Part shown: piece after piece, positions 37,301 through 46,929 of the stretch
Layout of the letters: each line of letters opens with the position of its first letter
Position numbering within the stretch: the stretch's first letter is position 1
Assembly (NCBI RefSeq): GCF_963675165.1
Contig: NC_087378.1
Location: 5,761,205 to 5,825,204 of the forward strand
Length of the DNA stretch: 64,000 nt
DNA from: Halichondria panicea
Taxonomy: Eukaryota > Porifera > Demospongiae > Suberitida > Halichondriidae
Reading direction: 5' to 3'
Translations under genes and position numbers: made by a program
The notes under the pieces: model-generated
Told to the model about the DNA's origin: nothing
The model's database searches: none
The model's input: the letters and a program-made list of their open reading frames with translations, nothing else

Positions 37301-40300
37301 GTACACGAACACATACAAGTAATTATACGACAATACGTCAGCAGTTGTGCAAATTTAAGTGTGGTTCTGCAGAGTATAAAATACAACATTGAAAGATAAT
37401 AGTACACATTCGGTCTCACTTTGGTAAACTTGGTTACTGCGTAGCACTTCCCTGAAGGTGTACAAGTCCTGCAGACATACTCCGGCTGACATTGTTGGTC
37501 AACAGACAGATAGTTGGTACATGTATCATCAGGAATTCCATTGGCAAGGATCCAAGAGTAAGCAGCTGTAGGATCACCACCTTCACAACCATGGGTGTTG
37601 TTTTGCTGTGTGTGGGAGGTGAGCGTTAGCTTTTGAACTGTAAATCAAAAACAAGATGGCTACCCACCTGAACGCAGTCAATGAGGACTTGAGGGGAGAG
37701 GTTGATGCTGGGGTAGGCACCTTTCCTCAAGAGCTTGATACGATCACTCAGAGCAGAAGCAGTGCCCATGGCCCAGCAGGATCCACAGTCTATGTACAGA
37801 TAATACATGTATAATTATAATGAACGAATGAATTTGGTAGAAACAGAAAATCCCGAAATAGCTGGTAAAGCTACGTATACATGCACCTGTCAGATCCATG
37901 TTTGCTATTACTAACTCACATTTTGGGTTGTGCTGGTTTCTGTTGACTGTAGTGTAGTCCATCCCACTTATATTCCTGGGGTCATAGCTCGCTGGCACAT
38001 CTTGTGGCGAGATGTAGGTGTGTGGTAGAGGGGAGACAACATGTGTCTTCACGGGCACTCTGCTCTTACGTACACAGGACTTAGACAACCGAGGGATGGC
38101 TTTGGACTTTTCTACCTTAATGTTAGAGTCCTTGCTGAGTTTGGGAACACCCCAATCACAATCAGATTCTAGGCCAAGATTGTCCTAGAGCATGTATTAG
38201 ACAATGTAATTTGGAAACCAATTTAAGTGAAATATGTACGTATCTCTATTTTGTAGGCTAGCCATGAGCACACATTATTATCACAATATTATGCAACTGG
38301 CAAAATGAAAGCACCGCGGGTGCTCATTCCTTGGTGCATGGGGGCTAAAACATAAAGCTACACACCTCTATATACCTATAACACCAGTGTTTCAAGAAAA
38401 TATAAGCAGGAGGATTGAAAAAATATGTGGTGCAGAGCGATGAGTACAACTAGGTACGGGAGGGGATGCTCAGGCAAACATTTTTGGTATAGCTGCACTC
38501 GGTATTATAAGTTATAGTGAGTGTTATATATCCCATGGCCCATATGATTAGCTACATGTAGCTATAATTGCGCATTTACTCCTCTACCATGCATGGTAAC
38601 TCACGTTCAAACTATCAGAAAGCAAAAAGAAAGCATTAAGGATAATTAAGCTTGCTCCTGTCAATAGCTAGCTAGCTACAGGTACTATATATTGCTTACC
38701 GTTCGACACCAGAGTTCTCTAGCACCACGCTGTCAAAAAAATGCTGATCTAGCAAACACTCTGAGTCCCACCCTGACTCCTCCTCCATGACTAAAGCCTC
38801 CTAAACAGCTAAATCCACCCATACTCACAGAGCTGGAGCAGACATGTGGACAGTGCGCAGTGCCAAGGCAGAGTGGTGCCAAGGCTCCCAGCATGTCCCA
38901 GGCTCCCACTTGCACTGCACTAGCTCTAGCAAGCTTAAGAATCTCTTATCAAGTGCTTCACTATCCTTGACTTTGTAATCTAGCTACAGTACAGTAAAGC
39001 AACCAAACACTGATTTCAATAATTATAATTATGGCGCAGCCTACCGTAAGACCTCGATTTAAGGCGACCCTCCAAATGTGCGACACCCAGGAGCTTCAGC
39101 AATTTTCTGACCTCTAAAAGTAGCGACAGCTGCGTTGACAATAATTTGTTGATGTCGCGTTCTAAATAGAGGTAAATGTAGCCACTCCCTAGCCTCGATC
39201 GTAACCCACTGGAAAATCAGTGTTTTTAAGTGGCCTGAAATTGAGGCAAGTAGACTCTGTAAAGTTACCTCCAATTAGATGCGACCCTCTAAATATGCGA
39301 CACCAGGACTTCAATATAATTTTTCAACCTCCAAAAGAAGCAACCTCTGGCTTCGTAATTATAAAAGTGTCGCTTTAAATCGAGGTGTTACGGTACACAC
39401 ATTAAAAGTAGACAAAATTATCTACATGATCTTGTACCAAACATGTCTGGGGAAATATTAGCCTCCTTCACTAGCCTCCCCTGAAGAGAAGGCCTGCTAC
39501 TAACTGCTTGCACATGCGCAATATTATTGGATATTTGTTCCCGTAAAATGTCCTATAATACTGAATTTATCACGAAAATATTCTGACTAAGTATTGAAAG
39601 TATAACACAGAGCTATTTAGCCAGCTATATAGCTAGCTAGAGACAAAGCTGTAGTTTTGTTGTACAGCTATGTACAGCTATTTTCTTTCTGATAGAGCCA
39701 GTAGCAGTAGTATAGTAGACTTTCACTAAAGTTAGCATTAGATGGGCGTTGCCTGTCCATTAGGCTATTGTCAGCTTTCACTCCCTTCAGACGATTGTCA
39801 TCCACACTGTTGCAGGCTGTGGGTCTTTTGTTAGCATAGCAGGCTACGGGTAGCTATCAGCTCTTTCTCAGAGATGGGCTAGAAACCTTCAATTATCTAC
39901 TTCCTTCAATCCACTTCCGTTCGTTGTGACGTCTTTGTTTTACTGAGCATACACGTTGTTATCCTGCGTTAGCCGGTATCTGGCTAATGGTTAGCGCATG
40001 CGCAAGCAGTCGATGCCAGGCCCTCTTTTCGAGGAAGAGCGGCATGGAATCGAGGCTAGGGAAATATCAGAGGGAATTATCACAGTTATCTCCTGGCAAC
40101 AGCATGAAAACAGGATATACATGTACCATAATTATAGCGCAAAATTTTCGAGGGGCTTAATTTTCACGGATTTCGTGGATTAGCAATCCTACACGAAAAT
40201 TAAGTCCACGAAAATTGTTTTTTAATTAGAATTGCCTGCTATAACGTGCAAAGATTTAAGGCGTGGCTTCCGGTAAGCAGTTATTCCGCGAACATTGTGC

Positions 40301-43300
40301 AACGAAATGCTTTTAGACCACGAAATATAAGTCCCTTGAAAATTTCGCGCTATACGGTATACTTCACAGCATGCAGGACACCTACATGTATATCTTAGAT
40401 ACCGTATTTACTTGATTAAACGCCCGGGTGTTTATTTCCTAGCAGCATCTGTAGAGGGGGCGTTTAAACGAGATGGGCACTTATTCGAAACGGGCGTTTA
40501 TTGTTTTGTCTACTTCAAACTCTTGCTCATCAGCAGTTACTATGCTCTTTTTGGCTGCTGCCACAGCTCTCAGCTTCAATCTTCGTAGTCGTAGGAGTGG
40601 TGTTTTCTCCCTCTGTGTCCTAGCTCTCTACCATCACAAATAGTATCTATTTATTCTATGCTGCCCTTGTTTCAGCTGGTTCCACGTGCTAATTCAGCTC
40701 CACCCACAGTGCCACGCGCCATACATGGGCGATTATTTAAGAGGGGCGTTTACAGCTTTTACCAAACGAGATGAGCGTTTAATCAAGGAGGGCGTTTAAT
40801 CAAGTAAATAGGGTACATTAATTTACAGTCACGTCCACGTTTTAATAATTATTATATGTTTCCGAATCGAGAATGCATTTGTGTATAATTATTATGGCAT
40901 GTTTTCTCTGTGTTGAATACACAAATCATAGGGTGGTCCCAAATTTGTGCTATATATACTTATTGTGACATCCAAACATACGCTAATGTGTCTTAAAAAA
41001 TTATGCAATAAATACGTGGGCAGTCCAACATCTCTAGCACTGCATGCCCACACGCTCATTTTCACCCTTCTACCACCATTCTGCCCTCATGCGACTTCCC
41101 AATACAGGCTCTCCTTTTTCCTAACTCTACATCTATTTATTTCTTTATTCCTACCGTCTGATTGAACGATTAATACAGTATTTTATCTTATTGAACGGTT
41201 GTGATAAAGAACAGAAAAAGAAAAAGGAGAGCCTGTGTAGTATAGTTCAGTGGTGCTGTATGTAGCTTAATTACACTGTACTGGCGGGCAAGAATAATTA
41301 TGTATGCACTGATAAGTGATAACTCGATCGCCAGAATAGAGGAGATCGCTGGGGAGCTGGTTAAATGTTGCCTTCAGTCTCCAATGATCGTGCAACACCA
41401 GCTAGATTTTTACAGAGAAAATTGTTGTCAATTGCTGTACCAGCTCAGCAAAAAAAGTGGTGCACGTGATTGTGTTCAACCTCCTCTGCTTCCACATTAT
41501 ACAGCCACCCTTCTATTAACATCCTCCAGATACACTCTGGAATGTAATCCAGCTGTAACGTCACGTATAATTGCTTCTCTTACATGTATAATGATCGATG
41601 ATTGCATTATTTTTTGTTAATTTCTGTAATACAGGGGAAAACTCGATTGACCATGATTGTTGCTAAAAAAGATGTCAAAAGTCCAAAGTATGGCTGCTGC
41701 CTGCATCAGTACAGTAGAGCCTTGCAGCTATCTCACTCTTGCAGCTATACCAATAGCTAGCGTTCAAGTGTACAGCTAACTACTAAGTAGAGTAACAACA
41801 CTCCATGGACAAGTTTTGCTATGAACTCTTCTGAAAAGGCTGTAATGGCAAAAAAATGTCCCTAGAAGCCAATAGAAGCTCTTACTGCACCTCATTGATC
41901 CCTGAGCAGCTTTAGTAGTATAGACAGACAAACACACTACCGTATAATATATATTGCTTGCGCATGCACACGCTGAGGCATAACATAGTTGTAGCTCTCT
42001 CTCCGTAACAGCACGTCAATTGTGCCAATGTGAAACGTGTACATGCATGCATGCACATGTATAATACATGATAATTATACTTATGTGTATAAAATTTCCT
42101 CGTTTCAAATTTGACACGTACCTTGTGCATCATGACCTTGGCAAACCCGTTCTCTCCCCAGTATGAGCCCCATGAGTTCCTCATGTGCCAATACTCCACT
42201 CCGTTCTCAACGCCCCAGCCCACTACCTGTGAGGGTCAATATTAGTTAACTTACTGTGAAATCAAGCTAGCTAATGTATATATATACACATGTAAACGTT
42301 GCTAGACAAAAATTCTTACTGAAACTTCGTGGTTGATCATCGTAAAAAGTTTTTTCTCTGAGAATATACCCCCTGTGTAGGCTTCCAGCTGGCTGGTAGC
42401 ATCAATCCCACAGCCAATGGGGCCTCTGGCAAATATCTCAGCCTTCATTTTGTCAGCTCCTTTCACGCTACCGTAGTCCCCCACCCAGTACGTCGGATGC
42501 TTGTCCACTGGCATACACTGCACAATAAGAGAGGGTATAATGAACAAGCCATACAATAATAATTATGCTGACACAACACTGAGCCTACGATAACAAGTGA
42601 TCTACTAATTAAAACCATTTGCGTCCAAGGACCAAATCTTTACAATGGCCACCAAGTGACGTCTCTGCAAAAAAACTCACCCCAGCCGAAGGATCACAAG
42701 TGTCACATACACCTAACGGCTTGCACTCTCCATTCTTTGCCTGCATGAAACAATTAAGATATTAACAGCACGTTAAAGTCAAAACTGCCAACCAGAGCCC
42801 AGAGGATGATTACTCAAGGGAATTCCAAGTAAGAATCATGCAGAAAAATTAGAGCAATACAAAATAATCGCTGCAGTGATGAAGGCAACTTTTACAGGAA
42901 ATAAGATTTTTACAGGAAATGAGAGCACAATTTTTCAAAGAGAAACACTACCTCATAGTTTTGGCATGTTTCATCAGGGACTCCATTTTCGTTGATGTAC
43001 TCGTAGACGCCTCCAGGGTTGCCACCATCGCAGGTGCCCCCACCATGACAGTTGATGATAACTTGAGGGGAGAGCTGAATGATGGGGAAGGTTCTGTTAC
43101 GCATGATGGAGATACGGTCACTGAGGGCCGAAGTGGTTCCCATGGCCCAGCAGGAGCCGCAGTCTATTATGGGGAGAGGTAAAAGTACACCATCATTCAA
43201 TAATCGAATGCATTTGTAATCAGTTGGCTAGGTTGCTAATGAAAGTTATGACGTAGGGTAGAAGAGGGTAGTGTGAGACGGAACCAATTATGACATATAG

Positions 43301-44608
43301 CTGTTTCTTCAGCTATTCTTTAATTATTCAGAAATGTGTGTAGTACGTTGTATGCTTGTGTTAATATGCCGCAATATTTTGTTACAATCAGAATTTTTAA
43401 TTGACCAAATTTAAGTAGGTGCCAAATCAGAGGAGCAGGCGACCTTCCAAATATGCGACACCCTCGTTATTAGGCAATTTTCTGACCTCTAAAAGTAGCG
43501 ACTGCTGTGTTGACAATTTATTTTTTATGTCGCATCCTAAATAGAGGTCAAACCATAACTTCGATTCCAGGCCTGCATTAAGCGGCCTATAATCAAGGAC
43601 AGTAGACCCTCAATTACATGTAACCCTCAAAACACTAAAACTTCAACCTCCAAAAGAAACAACCTCACGTAGCCGCACGAGGGATACGGTAAGGCTGACT
43701 GTGTGTGTGTATGTGTGTGTTCCAGCTGTAACTGCTTAACGGTTGCAATGTGACGAAAACTAACAGCTTCTATAGGCTTCTAGCTATGTTCTCTTGGATT
43801 TTGATTTGTACATTTGCAAACTAAAGCTTTTTTTCTCGAGTTATGGCTAGTTTAACTCACATTGAAGGTCTCTTCAGAATCTTTCACAGCATCATCTGTT
43901 CACACAAACTTTCTATTCAACTTATTGCAGCTTGCAACACTCGTTATTTAAAACTGTCGCCCTAAATTGAATAAGTACGGTGACTGTTTTCTAGCATTAG
44001 TACAAAGCACTGTCACTAGTTTTTTTGCTTACATGTAAAGCCTATTGACCATAATTATAATTATAGTAGTTTAATAGTGAACAGGCTATTTAGCTCAGCT
44101 CCCTAAAGATTACTGTAAGAGAGGGCCAGATGTCTCACAATACCCCTTGTGCCCTACTTTAATTAAGCTTCATTAAGGTGTGTCGATTTACCTATATCAG
44201 AAGCCAGCCCTCCTCGGATGCATGCACACAAGTAGCAAGAGCATTACGTACATTGAGGGATGTGCTGGTTCCTGGCTGGAGTGAGGTAATTAACTCCATT
44301 CACGTCTGACCAGGAGAAGCTGTCGGGGAGATCAGAGATATTGATGTACGTGTGTGGGAGGGGTGCTGTTATTTGCTCTCCTTTACTGAAAGTCGCTGCA
44401 AACAGATACAATATACATAAGTAGTACAGGTGTAGTTTGAAGTAGATGACATGTATGTACGTACATGCAGATAGATGTAGTCTTTTAGATCTAGTCTGCA
44501 TATAAAAGTCCACTTACTTTTCTCTGTCCTGCAAGGAGTTTGCAAAGCGGCTGCTAGCTGCACCAGCACGACACAAAGCATGAACAGTGACTGTGTGGAA
44601 GAATTCAT
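31333..44608 (-). CDS. tandem two-domain cathepsin X/Z-like cysteine protease
   Basis: Papain-family (C1A) lysosomal carboxypeptidase of cathepsin X/Z type. Twelve exons: 44608-44518, 44395-44252, 43163-42952, 42740-42681, 42517-42320, 42226-42122, 38184-37920, 37789-37668, 37605-37420, 31843-31694, 31611-31536, 31439-31333. All have GT-AG borders with matching phases, giving 571 residues. Residues 1-22 form a signal peptide. Domain 1 has Gln74, HIP 75-77, Cys83, His232 and Asn252; domain 2 has Gln354, HNP 355-357, Cys363, His515 and Asn535. The domains are joined by exon 7, whose first residues ([14 protein letters not shown]) are the expected C-terminus of domain 1. Its rest is a second propeptide-like segment with Cys307 and PLPHTYI. 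The join leaves no gap when the two domains are laid side by side. Known cathepsin X proteins have one domain, so the fusion is unusual. Alternative: two genes, if exon 7 were also used with a separate promoter. Confidence 0.8.
33113..33349. mobile_element. MITE, CCTTAAGGTGACAT TIR, TA TSD
   Basis: Ends are CCTTAAGGTGACAT and ATGTCACCTTAAGG with TA on each side; 237 bp, non-coding, in the large intron of the cathepsin gene. Relatives lie at 30,791-31,291 and 52,585-52,784. Confidence 0.75.
33560..34107. mobile_element. TAGCCTCG-family MITE, 9-bp TSD
   Basis: It begins TAGCCTCGGTCCCAGGCC and ends GGAATCGAGGCTA. The 9-bp direct repeat AGTGAAACT flanks it (33,551-33,559 and 34,108-34,116). It is 548 bp with no coding seen. 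The 9-bp duplication is typical of Mutator-like elements, but that assignment is inference. Confidence 0.8.
34163..34748. mobile_element. TAGTCTCG-ended element, 9-bp TSD
   Basis: It begins TAGTCTCGCAGGCCATACTC and ends with the near-complement GAGTATGGGCCGCGAGACTA. AGCAAGTAG flanks both sides (34,154-34,162 and 34,749-34,757). The inverted repeats extend about 45 bp (through CACAATCTGATACTACGTA). It is 586 bp and non-coding. Confidence 0.8.
34800..35657 (+). mobile_element. piggyBac-like MITE related to P1, nested insertion
   Basis: It starts after TTAA (34,796-34,799) with CCCTTTCCCCACTGAAGCCG. It shares CATTTCCCGGGAAAAGGGCG and ATGGTTCATGACATATGAAT with P1. The right terminus is missing, although a TTAA follows at 35,658-35,661. 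A 99-bp TAGCCTCG-family MITE is inserted at 35,164-35,262. Confidence 0.65.
35164..35262. mobile_element. 99-bp TAGCCTCG-family MITE, 9-bp TSD
   Basis: It begins TAGCCTCGGTCCCAGGCCGA and ends GGAATCGAGGCTA. GAGTAACAT is duplicated at 35,155-35,163 and 35,263-35,271. It is essentially two ends of the 33,560-34,107 element with the interior deleted, inserted in a piggyBac-like MITE, so it is the younger of the two. Confidence 0.8.
36546..37188. repeat. dispersed repeat cluster in cathepsin intron
   Basis: The left part has TTTGACGTCATTGGGCAACA and GTTGCACTCGTGATGGGC, also seen at 48,083-48,175 and inverted at 32,165-32,240. It looks like a family ending in TTGCCCA-type inverted repeats. The right part (36,840-37,188) matches the repeat nested in P0 at 11.76-12.09 kb, with the same TTTACCGTATCCC end. 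The open frame crossing it is not credible as a gene. Confidence 0.45.
39044..39393. mobile_element. MITE, CCGTAAGACCTCGATTTAA ends, TA TSD
   Basis: The left end is CCGTAAGACCTCGATTTAAG and the right end TTTAAATCGAGGTGTTACGG, with TA on both sides; 350 bp. A second, older copy (43,415-43,981) shares GCGACCTTCCAAATATGCGA and is itself interrupted at about 43,672-43,935 by another dispersed repeat. Confidence 0.75.
39459..40058. mobile_element. TAGCCTC-family element, 9-bp TSD
   Basis: It begins TAGCCTCCTTCACTAGCC and ends TGGAATCGAGGCTA. GGGAAATAT is duplicated at 39,450-39,458 and 40,059-40,067. The interior shares CTGACTGCTTGCGCATG-like and TTGTTATCC...GGCTAATGGTTAGCG words with the larger element in sortilin intron 12. 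Confidence 0.8.
40129..40356. mobile_element. MITE of CCGTATAGCGCGAAATTTTCG family
   Basis: Left end degraded (TATAGCGCAAAATTTTCGAG), right end intact (AAATTTCGCGCTATACGG then TA). The interior has GGCGTGGCTTCCGGTAAGCA, found in every member. Other copies: 48,605-48,838, 56,000-56,237, 62,800-63,035; a divergent one is at 53,196-53,375. Confidence 0.7.
40402..40813. mobile_element. MITE, CCGTATTTACTTGATTAAAC ends, TA TSD
   Basis: The left end is CCGTATTTACTTGATTAAAC and the right end GTTTAATCAAGTAAATAGGG, flanked by TA (40,400-40,401 and 40,814-40,815). Internal GGGCGTTTA/TAAACGCCC words repeat near both ends. It is 412 bp and non-coding. Confidence 0.75.
41020..41245. repeat. fragment related to 61,385-61,625
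   Basis: It shares GTGGGCAGTCCAACATCTCT, CACGCTCATTTTCACCCTTC and TGTGATAAAGAACAGAAAAAG with the right part of the element at 60,868-61,630. The characteristic TAGCCTC ends were not found here. The plus frame 41,300-41,620 just beyond it is open but unrecognised. Confidence 0.45.
42122..44608 (-). other. cathepsin X/Z domain 1 (exons 1-6)
   Basis: The start ATG at 44,608 opens [20 protein letters not shown], a good signal peptide, then Cys26, the position of the propeptide cysteine that caps the active site in procathepsin X. Exon 2 ends NQHIPQ and exon 3 begins CGSCWAMGT, so the cathepsin X-specific HIP mini-loop is kept. Exon 5 has INHEVS (catalytic His) and exon 6 [12 protein letters not shown] (catalytic Asn). 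All catalytic residues are present. The last six-residue C-terminal stretch is not encoded before 42,122. Reading past the GTACGT donor gives no cathepsin sequence, which supports splicing to 38,184. Confidence 0.88.
43415..43981. mobile_element. older MITE with nested repeat, cathepsin intron 2
   Basis: The outer element resembles 39,044-39,393 (GCGACCTTCCAAATATGCGA...GTCGCCCTAAATTGA) with worn ends. Inside, 43,672-43,935 is the inverted form of the dispersed repeat ending CCGTATCCCTCGTGCGGCTA, including a GTGTGTGTGTATGTGTGTGT tract. Confidence 0.5.
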
Positions 44609-44999
44609 CTCGACTCAAAATCACGACCAAACACAAGCGAGCATGCAAGTGCAATCGTTAATCATAGATAATTATTATTAGAGAGTTGTGGTAAATGATG
44701 CAATAGAGGTGAAATCAGAGAGGTGAAATGTGACACTCGTGACCCAGAGGAGGTCCGACAACAGTGCGCCTGAGCTTTCTGAAGCAACGCTCTTTAGTAA
44801 AAAAAAAAAGATCATTATGCTGATTCAGCAAAAGCAGTGCAGTGCATGCAAGCATTTGGAAGAAAACATCAGTTTTGGAAATATGCCTCTGAATTTCTTT
44901 TTGTAAACATGGAAACAGTACGCACAGGTAAACTGCTACTAGATGTTAGTATCATAAAAATAATGGTGAATTTTCTATCTCATCTACTGTAGCTAGCTG

Positions 45000-45622
45000 A
45001 TGCCTGTCGAAACACTGTTCAGAGGGAGCTGCAAAACCGTTTCTCCTCTCCTGACAATGCCAAGGCTGAATACAATTTGACCAATAAAACAAACTCTTCT
45101 TGCCCAATGATGAACAATTGTGTTTTATCAGGCACTGGTCAGACAATATCAGAGCTCTGTCGAGAAGAACAGATCGGTGTGGTGACTAAGCTGTTCCAGA
45201 AATATGCTCTTCTTTATTATGAAAGAGTTTATCCTTCCGATTATCTAATTCTCTCTCTTGAGGCTATGGTGCAATTGGATCGTGGTGGTGGAACCAATGT
45301 GATGTACAACTTGGCGAAAGCAATAGGCACGAAGAGACCTATAACAGTATGAGAAACGGAATGACCCCGATCTGCCGTATTTTTATTATACCTCCAACCA
45401 CGACCGCTTCTAAGGGTGACAGACCTGATTTTGACATTCCATCCACACAATCACCTAGAAAAATGCCTAGAGTCCCGAGAGCTGAATCGATGGCCACTTC
45501 TACGTTTTCAAGTGGGAAGTCCTCCCTTCCATCACACAAAACAGCAATTTTTCACAATCCACCAGAAGAGCTGCCGCCACCACCTAATATTCCCAATTAC
45601 ATCTCCGAACACTCGTATGTCT
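45000..45622 (+). pseudogene. uncharacterised transposon ORF (left half of 2.1-kb element)
   Basis: One frame is open to 45,352 (CRNTVQRELQNRFS, GVVTKLFQKYALLYYERVYP, MVQLDRGGGTNVMYNLAKAI). A second frame continues from about 45,331 (MRNGMTPICRIF, then a Ser/Thr/Pro-rich tail to a stop at 45,622), so a small frameshift or intron lies near 45,335. NVMYNLAKAIGTKRPD-like text recalls uncharacterised proteins repeated in sponge and cnidarian genomes, but I cannot name the family. It probably serves transposition. Confidence 0.4.
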
Positions 45623-45765
45623 AACTTTCGAGGACGTATTATTGCTATTATGTATTCTTTACCTTGTATTCATACGTCATTTGCATGCGTTAATTATCCA
45701 ATGTCATACCTTCAAAATTAACAACTGTGACAGATGATGACCATACAATTATTGCAAGTTGCAGT

Positions 45766-46044
45766 TCAAGTAAAGGTGCTACAACATCTTTTAACCTTTA
45801 TCGACCATTCTCCTCTCCGAGTGACTCCAATACAAGCATAATAGCCAGGCTGTTTCTTCCAAAGCTTGAACTTTACCCACACGAACTCGACTACTAATAT
45901 GTCCCCTTGTTTGATAGCTGTGTGTACTTCCTCACAAATTTCAGAAACAACATAACCAATTGTCCGCCAAACCCCATTATGAAGGCACTGAAAAGAAATT
46001 GCCTCAGGATCAACAATATTCTCTGGCTCAGGTTTCATCTTCAC
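45766..46044 (-). CDS. uncharacterised small ORF of 2.1-kb transposon
   Basis: A 92-codon minus-strand frame includes GDILVVEFVWVKFKLWKKQP and GYYACIGVTRRGEWSIKV. It faces the plus-strand ORF of the same element, giving two convergent genes. A further minus frame lies at 46,493-46,287. The sequence looks protein-like (aromatic and hydrophobic pattern, few low-complexity runs) but I do not recognise a domain. Confidence 0.35.
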   Translation of the reverse strand: MKMKPEPENIVDPEAISFQCLHNGVWRTIGYVVSEICEEVHTAIKQGDILVVEFVWVKFKLWKKQPGYYACIGVTRRGEWSIKVKRCCSTFT

Positions 46045-46929
46045 TGGAACAATGTCACCACTTTTAATTATATCCTTAACTTCATGGAGAATGTTCTGAT
46101 ACTCCGTATCACGAGTGACACCTATGCATTTAAATGGAACATAGCTCTCTTAAGTGTCTTCTTCTTGGTATGCAAACTCTTCACTAGATATTCTGTCACA
46201 CACACTACTATCAGTATCATCGTCACAGTTTCCATCATTAAGTAGCCAATCTCATACGATTAGAAAACCAAGCTTGTCAAAAGCCTTTAGGTGTCGTATA
46301 CATACACAACTTTACAAAACTCTTCAACCTGTAAGAGAAGTACATAGTATTTGAGTATGCGCCAGTACAACAAAATTGGGAAGCAACTTACATCAACAAA
46401 ACAATGGTCTTTAATAGTGATAGCAAAAGGGGTGGTAGACGGTCTAGAAGGGTCTGGAAAGCTCTGGTCTGATCTCAAGAATCCATCATACACACGTACA
46501 GATCCATCTAAATGTTCAAACTGAAATGTTCCTTGCCTCAGTGCAGTTCAACTTCAATTACTGAAAAGCTTGGAATTCTGTATGTGAATTGTACACCTAT
46601 GTTCAGCACAGAGACGTTTACCTCATTATTAATGGCAATGTCAACTGAAGTGTCTGGTATAGAACTTGTAGCGCACATTGCATTTTATTCAGCAGCCTGC
46701 CAAAATTAACTTTGTGTGACATTTATCTTCTTTAGCTTTTTGCTGAATCGGCATAATGATCCTTTTTTTACTAAAGAGCGTTGCTTCAGAAAGCTCAGGC
46801 GCACTGTTGTCGGACCCCTCCTCTGCTTGTGACCTGTAGCCAGTAGGAAGAGGAGGGGCTTGCACTAGTCAGTAAACCCATAGATAGAGTATCTATGATA
46901 AATCGCAGTAAACAAACCCTGAAGAAAAA

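Larger units (their letters stand above)
31333..38184 (-). other. cathepsin X/Z domain 2 (exons 7-12)
   Basis: Exon 7 carries the end of domain 1, a basic linker ([15 protein letters not shown]) and the second propeptide-like piece. Exon 8 starts [17 protein letters not shown], and exon 9 has HGCEGGDP and a Cys-rich loop. A 5.6-kb intron full of MITEs follows. Exon 10 has [17 protein letters not shown], exon 11 [13 protein letters not shown] and exon 12 [10 protein letters not shown], ending in [11 protein letters not shown] and TAG. The catalytic residues are intact. The HIP loop is HNP and the following residue is Lys rather than Gln, so substrate handling may differ from domain 1. Confidence 0.87.
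44745..46825. mobile_element. 2.1-kb DNA transposon with ~85-bp TIRs
   Basis: The ends are long inverted repeats: 44,745-44,832 reads CAGAGGAGGTCCGACAACAG...GATTCAGCAAAA and 46,736-46,825 is its complement, ending GACCCCTCCTCTG. Flanks are CTCGTGACC (44,736-44,744) and CTTGTGACC (46,826-46,834), a 9-bp target duplication with one change. CAG...CTG termini recall hAT, but 9 bp fits other superfamilies, so I leave it unclassified. It carries open frames on both strands. Confidence 0.85.
44609..46929. promoter_or_regulatory. divergent promoter region split by a transposon
   Basis: The cathepsin ATG (44,608, minus) and the sortilin ATG (46,930, plus) face away from each other. Of the 2,321 bp between, 2,081 bp is a transposon and 9 bp its target duplication, so the ancestral gap was about 231 bp. 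Both 5' UTRs and promoters must have fitted there. No TATA box or motif is claimed. Confidence 0.5.

Noticed and set aside
38700-38894. Two small minus-strand exons (38,894-38,829 and 38,729-38,700) that could give a separate start, [15 protein letters not shown], for the second cathepsin domain
   Set aside because: Phases fit, but the exon they would join (38,184) begins with the C-terminus of the first domain, which makes no sense at an N-terminus. I prefer the fused model and treat these as chance or minor alternative exons.
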